Shown here: positions 44,313 through 52,600 of the stretch, one piece after another | Layout: each line of letters begins with the position of its first letter | How positions within the stretch are numbered: the first letter of the stretch is position 1 | DNA from: an uncultured bacterium | GTDB lineage: Bacteria > Verrucomicrobiota > Verrucomicrobiia > CAIQCK01 | Assembly (NCBI GenBank): GCA_903870275.1 | Contig: CAIQCK010000002.1 | Location: 82,288 to 146,287 of the forward strand | Direction of reading: 5' to 3' | Length of the DNA: 64,000 bases | Program-made: the position numbers and the translations under genes | Notes under the pieces: model-generated | Seen by the model: the letters and a program-made list of their open reading frames with translations, nothing else | Databases searched by the model: none | What the model was told of the DNA's origin: nothing

Positions 44313-45410
44313 ATGATGTTTCGAAAAGCGGTGTTTCCGGGCAAATACATTCAGGGCGAGGGGGCGCTGAATGAGTTGCCGCAACTGGTGTCGCTGTTGG
44401 GCAAGAAGGGACTGATCCTGACTTCGCGGACGGGAATCGAGACCCTTCTCCCGCAATATGCGAAAGCGTGGGAAGGGGCTCCGATCCCGGCCGAACGTTT
44501 CAACGGGGAATGCTGTGAGAAGGAGTTGAACCGTCTCACGAAACTCGTGCGCAGTGAGAAGGTGGACGTTCTCGTCGGCATGGGCGGCGGCAAGACGATT
44601 GATACGGCCAAGATCACCGCGGACCGGACGGGCATCCCGGTCATCATTGTCCCGACGATTGCCTCGACCGACGCGCCGTGCAGCGGGTGCGCCGTCATTT
44701 ATTCCGAGAAGGGCGTGTTTGAGGCCGTCAACTACCAGAAGATGAACCCGCAGGTTGTGCTGGTGGATACCCGCATCATTGCCCACGCACCCACCCGCTT
44801 TCTTGTGGCCGGCATGGGCGACGCGCTCTCCACGTGGTTCGAGGGAAGGTCGTGCGAGAAGACGCAGTCGCGCAATGAGTGCGGCGGGCTGAGCACGCTG
44901 GCTGCTGTCCGGCTTGCCCGGCTCTGCTATGACACATTGCTCGCCCATGGCGCGGCCGCAAAACTTGCGTGCGACCAACACCTGGTCACGCCGGCACTGG
45001 ATCACATCATCGAGGCCAACACCCTCCTGAGCGGGCTGGGGTTTGAGAGTTCGGGTTTGGCATCGGCCCACTCCATTCACAATGGCCTGACGGCGCTGCA
45101 GGAGACGCACGCGTTTTACCATGGCGAGAAGGTGGCTTTTGGCGTCTTGGCCGGACTCTTTCTCACCGATGCTGCGCCGGAGGAGATTGATGAGGTGTAT
45201 GCGTTCTGCGAACAGATCGGTTTGCCGACCACGCTGGCCCATATCGGCATCCAACAACCTGATCGGAACCAACTGATGAAAGTGGCTGAGAAAGCTTGCG
45301 CGCCCGCCGAAGGCATTCATCACGAAGCCGGTGTCATCACGCCGCAGAAAGTCCTCAACGCCATGCTGATGGCCGACAATTACGGCAAATCCAGAATACC
45401 GGCTGCATGA
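44313..45410 (+). CDS. gldA: glycerol dehydrogenase (iron-type alcohol dehydrogenase family)
   Basis: A 365-residue NAD-dependent enzyme that oxidises glycerol to dihydroxyacetone or reduces similar ketones. It has VGMGGGKTIDTAK for NAD binding, TIASTDAPCSGCAVIY and metal-ligand motifs VAGMGDALSTWFE (Asp), SAHSIHNGL (His) and YHGEKVAFG (His). Length is typical of GldA. The frame extends upstream to 44226 in the KAVDSR element, but the strong site at 44303-44308 supports ATG 44313. The neighbours are sugar-processing genes. Reduction of a C3 product of aldol cleavage is a possible role. Confidence 0.9.
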   Translation: MMFRKAVFPGKYIQGEGALNELPQLVSLLGKKGLILTSRTGIETLLPQYAKAWEGAPIPAERFNGECCEKELNRLTKLVRSEKVDVLVGMGGGKTIDTAKITADRTGIPVIIVPTIASTDAPCSGCAVIYSEKGVFEAVNYQKMNPQVVLVDTRIIAHAPTRFLVAGMGDALSTWFEGRSCEKTQSRNECGGLSTLAAVRLARLCYDTLLAHGAAAKLACDQHLVTPALDHIIEANTLLSGLGFESSGLASAHSIHNGLTALQETHAFYHGEKVAFGVLAGLFLTDAAPEEIDEVYAFCEQIGLPTTLAHIGIQQPDRNQLMKVAEKACAPAEGIHHEAGVITPQKVLNAMLMADNYGKSRIPAA

Positions 45411-45521
45411 TTTAATTGGGCGGTCGGGTCTCAATGATCGGGGTGACGATGATCAGGATCAACTCTCAACATCAGGCATCGTCGGGGTGGAACTCTTGAT
45501 GATTCAAAGGAGAAATGTTGA

Positions 45522-47144
45522 ATGAAAAGATGTGGTGTCGAATCCCATAAATCCCGTTGGTGGCTTGTCCTCTTGCTCGGGGCGAGCCTTCCGCTTTCGC
45601 CCACGGCCTGGGCTGACGAAACCGCGCCGAAGCGCTTTCTGTGGGTGTGGAACCAAAACCTCGACGGTCACTGGCGCGACTTCGTGGATTTCGCCGCCGA
45701 CTGGAAATGCACCGGCGTGGTGATCTGGGGTTTGAACGGTTGGAAGCTAACGCCCGCTGGCAGCCAGCAGCCGCCTGGCGGCGAAAGCTTCTGCCGCGAG
45801 GTCGTCGCCTACGCCCACGCGCGCGGCGTGCAGGTGATCCACGGCTTCGGTCTCAACGGCTACAACGAAGGCCAGCACGTGTGCCGACAACTGCCCGCGG
45901 CCGGCGCGGTGATTCCCGACCGGCTCAAAAACACCGCCAAGGGCAGGGACAGCGCCGGCAACATTTTCTGCCCGTCAAATCCCGGCGCGCTGAGCCTCTT
46001 GCGCGAGATGCTTCTGCGCGCCGCAGACACGGGCATTGACGGATTCAACTTCGAGACGGCAGATGTGGATTACATCACCTGTCACTGCGCGGTGTGCGAG
46101 AAACGTTTCCAGAGCGCCGGCGAGACCGAACACGAAAACAAGCCGGCGCGGTGGAGCATCGAGCAGGCAAACTGGGCGATTGAACTCTTGCAGAAAGAAC
46201 GACCGAAGCTCTGGCTTTCGATTGAGTTTGCCATGCAACGCTTCGGTCGGCCGCCGTATCTCGACTCGGACGTGATTGCGCAACTCAACCGCGAAATTGA
46301 CGGACGCGCCACGCTGGTCTGGAGCGAGGCAACTTATCCGCCACAGCCGGTCTGCGAGAAACTCGCCGCCGCGCGGCAGAACATCGGCTTCTATATACGC
46401 AGCGCCGAGTTCAGCGGCTGGGCCGGCACGTGGCAAATCCGGCGCGAAGACATTGTCGGCACGTTGCGCCGGCTCTGGCCGTTGCATCCGCAGGCGTTCA
46501 TGTATCGCGGTTGGCGGCCGTTGGACCGATGGGTGGTGAACCTGGCCGTTGCCGCCGAGGCGATGCGCGATCCGCGGCAGCCCGACAGCCATTTCGCCGA
46601 CGTGGAGACAAGGCAAACCGCACTGCTTGCACCCGGCGGCAAATACGCCCGCATCGAAAAAGTCGCCGTCGGCAACCTCGCCTCACCCGCGCATGAGCGG
46701 ACCGTCACGTGCAGCAGCGAGGATATTTGGAGCGACGCCGTCTACCTCACCGATGGCGTCACCGATCCGGTTCGCGGCGTATGGATGACAGCGCGAAATC
46801 ATCCAAAGGAAGCCTGGGCGGAAATCCGCTGGCCGCAGCTGCGGCGCATCAACCGTGTGCGGCTTTATCACCAGGCCGACGCGCAATATCGCAGCCTCGA
46901 CTACAGCATCGAGTGCTGGCAGGCCGGCGCGTGGCAGCCGGTCGAAGGCATGCCGGTCGTGAACAACGCCGTTCGCGGCTGGCGAGAACACCGTTTCGCA
47001 CCCGTCACCACCGACCGGTTGCGAGTGCGCATCACGCGTTCAATGTATGGCAACCGGATGGGCCTCGGCGAACTTGAGGTTTATGAGAGCGATGCCGGTG
47101 CGGCATTGGATTTGCGCGAGCCTCTGCAGAGAGACCAGCTTTAA
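45522..47144 (+). CDS. secreted glycosidase-like protein with C-terminal discoidin (F5/8 type C) domain
   Basis: A 540-residue protein with a signal peptide (LVLLLGASLPLSPTAWADE). Residues 37-350 look like a (beta/alpha)8 barrel related to hexosaminidase or alpha-glucuronidase-like groups: RFLWVWNQNLDGHWRDFVDF, VVIWGLNGWKL and DGFNFETADVDYITCHCAVC. Residues about 385-535 form an F5/8 type C carbohydrate-binding domain (VTCSSEDIWSDAVYLTDGVT, WAEIRWPQLRRINRVRLYHQ, LRVRITRSMYGNRMGLGELEVYE). AAGGAGA precedes ATG 45522. The family is not assigned to a numbered GH with certainty. Confidence 0.75.
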   Translation: MKRCGVESHKSRWWLVLLLGASLPLSPTAWADETAPKRFLWVWNQNLDGHWRDFVDFAADWKCTGVVIWGLNGWKLTPAGSQQPPGGESFCREVVAYAHARGVQVIHGFGLNGYNEGQHVCRQLPAAGAVIPDRLKNTAKGRDSAGNIFCPSNPGALSLLREMLLRAADTGIDGFNFETADVDYITCHCAVCEKRFQSAGETEHENKPARWSIEQANWAIELLQKERPKLWLSIEFAMQRFGRPPYLDSDVIAQLNREIDGRATLVWSEATYPPQPVCEKLAAARQNIGFYIRSAEFSGWAGTWQIRREDIVGTLRRLWPLHPQAFMYRGWRPLDRWVVNLAVAAEAMRDPRQPDSHFADVETRQTALLAPGGKYARIEKVAVGNLASPAHERTVTCSSEDIWSDAVYLTDGVTDPVRGVWMTARNHPKEAWAEIRWPQLRRINRVRLYHQADAQYRSLDYSIECWQAGAWQPVEGMPVVNNAVRGWREHRFAPVTTDRLRVRITRSMYGNRMGLGELEVYESDAGAALDLREPLQRDQL

Positions 47145-47410
47145 CTTCATCGAGAGGTCACAAGCTGCCTGTCCTTTCCCCGCTGATCCGCGAGTTCGTG
47201 CTTGCGGGGCACAGCCGGGCCGCCTACCCTGAGCGTCGGCGACAAGCTCAACGGAGAAAACCTCCATGACCACCCGCCTGTTGCAGAATCGGCGACGCCA
47301 CGGAAACGAGGCGATGTTGCCCTGCGCTACACCGAAGAAATTCGCGCCATGGCTGGAGTCTCCTTGTCGCCGGCTGATTTTCCACCGTTGAACACCTGAA
47401 GGAGTCAACC

Positions 47411-48952
47411 ATGTCTGAAATCACACGTCGCACATTTGTGCAGGTTTCATCCGCCGCGGTCGGCGCGTGCGCAGTTGCTGCGCCCGGCGCGGCGGCGGCA
47501 TCGGATCGCAACGCGCATCGCGGGGAGCGCGCCAAGGTTTTCATGGTGATGTTTGGCACCGCGCCCTCGCAGGACGACACCGACCTCAGGCCGATGACCT
47601 ACGCGGAGATCGTCCAGCGGTTGCAGCGGGATTGCGACGGCGTGGATTTCACGGTCCGGGACCTGACGGCGGGCGCGAAGCTGGACGCGGTGGTCAGCGA
47701 GGTCAAGGACCTCAAGCGGCAGCAATTCGACGGCGTCATCATCTACGGTTCTCCGAGGGAATACGACCTGTTGAGAAGCGGGCTGCCGACGATCAATGTC
47801 GCAGTGCTCAACGACTTCATGAACATTCCGTTCCCGCTGTATCGGAGCAACCGCACCATCGGCGCGATGCTCGACCCGTGGCGGTTCTGCGCCGACGCCA
47901 ACGTCTCCGAAAAGATGTTTCTCGACCTGATCGCCAAGGTGAAACTGATCCGCGCGCTCAAGCGCATGAAGAGCGAGCACATCCTCACCGTCACCGATTC
48001 GCGCCATGTGAACGTCATCTACGGTGACGTGTTGAAGAACCCGCCACCGGACTACAACGATCAGATCCTCGGCGCGATTGACCAGGCGTTCGGCACGCGT
48101 GTGACCAAGATCGGCACCAAGGACGTCGTCGAGGAGCCGTATATCCGCGACCTTTGGAACAACGAAAGCCGCGAGGCCAACGAGATCGCCCGGCGTTGGA
48201 TCCGCAACGCGGAGCGGATGATCAACACCACCGAATCGGAAGTCGTCCGGTCGGCGAAGGTTTATCTGGCGATGAAGTGGTTGATGGAGCGACACAACGC
48301 CACGGCGATGGCCTACCACATTCGCACGCTCATCCCGAATCCGCGGCGCGAGGACTACATTGTCCCGTGCCCGGCGACCGCCGAGTTTCAACTGCACAAC
48401 GTCGTCGCCAAGTGCCAGTCGCATCTGAACATCCTGCTGTCCGAGATGATGCTGCAGTATGCCTATGGCCGGCCGAGCATGATGGGTGACTTCTCCGTGG
48501 ACACCTACAACAACACCTCCTGCGTCCAGCATTGCGAGGGCCCGTGGAACGCCTGGGGCGACGACCGGCGCGTGCCTTACAAGATCAGGGATCATCGCGA
48601 GCGGCCGGTGCGAAAGCATTCGCTGCCGGGCGTGGGCGTGGGCTGGTGCAATTTATACCCTCCCAACGAGCCGGTGACGATGTGGCAACTCGACGTGCTC
48701 TCCAAGGAGGTGCTGGTTCACACCGGCCGGACCGTGCCGATGTATAAAGGGCGCGTCAAATACCGGGACCACTTTTACGACATGATGTGAAGGACCAAGA
48801 TCGTGGCGTCGGTCGACGCCAGAAAAGTTCAGCGTTACATCTATCCCGACAAGTATGGTGTGCACCGATGCGCGACGTTCGGCGACTTCCGCGAGACCGT
48901 CAAGGACCTCGCCGGCCTGCTCGGCTTCACGGCCATCGAGGAAGACCGGTAG
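47411..48952 (+). CDS. Tat-exported sugar-isomerase-like protein; in-frame TGA, candidate selenoprotein
   Basis: A conventional reading gives 459 residues ending at TGA 48788-48790. The frame then continues for 53 more sense codons to TAG 48950-48952 (513 residues with one residue at the TGA, position 460). It begins with a Tat signal (EITRRTFVQVSSAAVGACAV). The body resembles distant L-fucose/L-arabinose-isomerase-like proteins (FDGVIIYGSPREYDLLRSGL, FSVDTYNNTSCVQHCEGPWN). The post-TGA segment RTKIVASVDARKVQRY... GVHRCATFGDFRETVKDLAG reads like the family's C-terminal domain, whose absence would truncate the fold. A stem-loop with SECIS-like geometry lies just downstream. Explanations are selenocysteine insertion, a nonsense mutation, or a sequencing error. 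An AAGGAG site precedes ATG 47411. Confidence 0.7.
48804..48821 (+). promoter_or_regulatory. candidate bacterial SECIS hairpin
   Basis: Perfect 7-bp stem TGGCGTC / GACGCCA closes a GGTC tetraloop. The stem begins 13 nt and the loop 20 nt after TGA 48788-48790. Bacterial SECIS elements need a stem-loop immediately downstream of UGA with guanine at the start of the apical loop, about 16-37 nt away. E. coli fdhF also has GGU in its loop. A chance hairpin in GC-rich DNA cannot be excluded. Confidence 0.5.
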
Positions 48953-49186
48953 CGCGCAGCGAGCCTTCCAATCTCTCGCGCCGAACAGGGGTCGTCCATT
49001 AAAGGCTCGGAGTCCAAAACCAATCCCCGGATGGCGCTTGCGTTCGCCGGGTCCAACCCCTGATCGCGCGCCGCCGTCCAGAAAATACACGGGCGCAACA
49101 AACCGGGATGGTGGGTTTCACCGCCGACGATCAGCAGCGGTGTTGCTGTTGGGGACATGGACAAACTCGCGACGCCAACTTGATTC

Positions 49187-49441
49187 ATGTCATTGGGCAG
49201 TCGAGATTGGCGTGTGAAAAACTTTCTGTTGCTGGCAGCGGCGGCCCTTCTGGGCTGGTTGTGGACGACGGGACAGTTGTCGGAACTGGTGTGTCGCGGG
49301 GTGCACGGCGGCGGCAACTGGTTCAGCAGCATGCAACAACCGCAACTCTATCCCATGTCCGGTCCGGGCGCGGTCGGGAGCGTCCGCAATCTGGGCCAAG
49401 GCATGGCTGGTTCCTACAGGCAGATGCCACACAAGCCGTAG
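49187..49441 (+). CDS. hypothetical small membrane or exported protein
   Basis: An 84-residue frame with one hydrophobic stretch (NFLLLAAAALLGWLWTTG) preceded by basic residues, then a Gly/Gln/Pro-rich tail. No family is recognised. GTG 49214, directly before KNFLLL, is an alternative start giving 75 residues. It lies between the isomerase-like and receiver/coiled-coil genes, in a region with no other candidate on this strand. Confidence 0.4.
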   Translation: MSLGSRDWRVKNFLLLAAAALLGWLWTTGQLSELVCRGVHGGGNWFSSMQQPQLYPMSGPGAVGSVRNLGQGMAGSYRQMPHKP

Positions 49442-49648
49442 CCGTCCGGGTCGCGGCCGCCCGGTTGACAATTCCCGGGGCGCAGCTATAGAGAATCATG
49501 CAACTGACAGTGCGCATGATGGGGGTCGTTTGTTTGCGGGTTGGCAGCCGGATCGAGACAGACGGCTTGGACACTCGCTGGAAGCGCGCCGGGTGGGGGG
49601 ACGGCTTATCTACAACACGCGACCCCATCCACACAGGCACAATCTCCA

Positions 49649-52600
49649 ATGGCAGCACGAATTCTCATTGTCACAGATAACCGACAGACTCTCGATGAGT
49701 TGGCGGCGCAGTTTAGCGAACCATCACTGGCCAGCCAGTTTCGAGTTGAGGGAGTTGACTCGTTCGAACATGCGCTGATGGCCATAGGGGCAGGTCCGAT
49801 TGACTTGCTGGTGACCGATCTGCATGTGGGGGCGGTGGACGGGGTGCGGATCGCCGAGGGTGTCCGGGGTTTGTCGCCGGGTGTGAAACTGTTGTTCAAC
49901 CGCGATTCCGAACCGGACGGTGAATCCCTCGCCCAGGCGGCGGGCAAGCTGGGGCCGGTTGTACGGGGGGTGTCGGCCGAAATCATCATCCAGACCTTGA
50001 AACCGCCGGGTGAAACCAAACTGGGTGCGGTGCAACACGAGATGGAGGCGATGCTGGCCCAGATGCGGCAGCGCAAAGAACATGAGATTCTGACGCAGGC
50101 GCGGCGGTTGTTGGAAGACAATTTGGCAGAACTGCGCCGGCAGAGGGAACAGAAGTTCCAGAGCGACCTGCAACAACGACACGAGCAGGAAGCCCAAGCT
50201 GACGCCGAACAGCAGCGGGCGGACCAGAAGCAGGCCGAAACCCGGCCGCAGCGGTTAGCGGAGGAAACAGCCCAAGCCCAGGCCCGCCTCGAACAGGAAC
50301 TGGCCGCCGCGCGCCAGGAAAAAGAAACGGCGGTTGTGACCGCGACTCAACAACGTCACCAGGCGGAGCAACGCGTCGAAGCGGAACGGCTGCAACAAGA
50401 GTCGGCACAAGCGCAGGCACGCCGTGAGGCGGAGGAGCAGGCGATGGCCGAATCGCGCCGCCGGATTGAGGCCAGCACGGAGGAACTGCAACGGCAAGCC
50501 AAGGAAGCGACGGCCGCCGAAGAACAGTTTCGCCAGCAGCAACAGGCCGCGGTGGAAACGGAGCAGCAGCGCGCACGGGAACTGGCGGAAGCCCGCCGCC
50601 GAAACGAGGAAAAGGAAGTGACGGAAGCGCGCCGGCGCGTGGAACTGGAGTTCGTGGAGGCGCGGCAACGAAAAGAACAGGCACTTCAAGAGGAGACGAA
50701 GCGGCGACTGGCGGAAGAAGAAGAGGCCGCCAAGCGCCGCGCCGGCGAGTTGGAAAAGGCCATCGCCGAGCGTCGCCAGAGCGAGGACGCGGAACTGGGA
50801 AGCGCCCTGCAGCAGCTTGAAGTGGAATTGACGGAAGCGCTCCGCCAACGGGAGCAGGAGGTGCTCGCGGAGACGCGGCAGCGTGTGGAGGGCGAGGTTG
50901 AGGCGGCGCGGCGCAAGTTGCAGAAGACGCTTCTGGAGATTTCCGGCGGCGAGTTGGACGAGAAGAGAGACCGGATGATGGAGGAGGGCGTGCTCTCGCA
51001 GGTGCGACAGCGCAAGGAACGCGAGTTTGTGGCGGACGCGCAACGGCAGTTGAAGGAGGAGTTGGCGGAATCGCGCAAGCGCAAGGAGCAGAAGATCAGG
51101 GACAAGATGCAGCGTCGGCACGAACAGTCGGCGCAAGCCGAGGCCGTGCAACGGCAGCGCGCACAAGAGGAAGCGGAAGCCGGGCGGCGGCGGTTGGCGG
51201 AGGAGTTGGCCCAAGCCAAGGCCCGCCTCGAAAAAGAATTGGCCGACACGCTCCAGAAAGAGGAAACGGAGGCAGTGGCCGCAACGCAACAACGCCACCA
51301 GGCGGAGCAACGCGCCGAAGCGGAACGGTTGCGCCAGGAAACGGAGGAAGCTTCCGCGCGCCGTCAGGCGCAGGAGAAAAAGTTTGCGGACATCCGGCGC
51401 GGCATTGAATCGCAGACGGCGGCATTGCAAAAGCAGGCCGAGGAGGCGGGCGCGGGCGAGAAACGGCTCCGCCAACAACACTCGGAGGAGGTGGAAGCGG
51501 AGCGTCAGCGCGCGCAGGAGATGGCGGAAGCGCGCGCGCACCGCGAGCAGGCGGAACTGGCGGAAGCGCGCCAGAAGGTGGAGCAGGAAGTGGCGGAAAC
51601 GCGGCGTCGCAGGGAAGAAGAGCTTCAGGCGGAGAGCCGGCGGCGACTGGAGGAAGAGGAGCAGGCTGCCGCGCGCCGTGCCGCCGGACTCGAAGGAGTG
51701 GCTGCCGCGCGCCGCCAGCGGGACGAGGCAGAATTGGCGGTTACACGCCAGCAACTGGAGTCGGAGATAGCGGAGCTGCGCGGTCATCTGGAGGAGCAGG
51801 CGCTTGCCGAGGCGCGCCAGAAGGTGGAGGGAGAGGTGGAAGCGGCGCGTCGGAAGTTGCAGGAAACGATCCTGGAGATTTCCGGCGTCACGATGGATTG
51901 GGAGCGCGAGTTGGCGGAGAAGCAGGAGCGCCAGGCGCCACAGGCCACCGCGGAGGCGGAGCGGAAGCGGCAACAAGAGGCGGAAGCAGAAGCCCGCCGG
52001 CGACGCGAGCAGGAGGAAGCAGCCGGGGCCGAACGCCTTTGGCAACAGGCGGAGGCGGAAAAAGCGCACCAGGCACAGGCACCAGCGGTGGTGCCGCCGC
52101 CGACACCCCTTCCACCGCCGGCACAGCGAGAGGCAACCGGCCCGCCCGTGCGTGGTGCGGAAACAGCCGAATCGGAGGGAGCACAAGACAAACGCACCAA
52201 GGGAATCGCACGGCACCGGCAGGAGGAGGAAGTCTTCAGCACGGTGCGGTGGCAAATTGAAGCGGGCTACGCCGCCGAGCGGCAGCAGGAACGAAAAACC
52301 AAGTCAGGCATGTTGGCGAGCCTCGCGCTGCTGGTCAAAGGCACCACACTGGGCGATTACAAGCTGCGGCGTCCAATCGGCCAAAGCGCAACGGGGATCG
52401 TTTACGAAGCCGCCCATCATGTCACGCAACGCGCCGTGGCCATCAAGGTGCTCGACCCGGAACTGGTGCGCGACCGGGCGCGCGCCGACCAACTCGTGTC
52501 TCTCGCCAAGCAACTGACTCGATTGCGGCACGACCATCTGGTCAACGTGCTTGAGACGGGCGAGTCGGGAGGCAACATCTTCTACGTGCGCGACTATATC

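Noticed and set aside
47202..47399. 65-codon frame in the gap between the discoidin-domain gene and the isomerase-like gene
   Set aside because: No ribosome-binding site, no domain-like pattern and no similarity to neighbouring proteins.
48787..49002. 71-codon plus-strand frame starting MKDQDRGVG
   Set aside because: It is out of frame with the isomerase-like continuation, and its Arg-rich sequence looks like a shadow of that reading.
50255..52255. 666-codon minus-strand Leu/Arg-rich frame
   Set aside because: It is antisense to the repetitive Glu/Arg/Gln coiled-coil region, whose codon repetition opens the complement.
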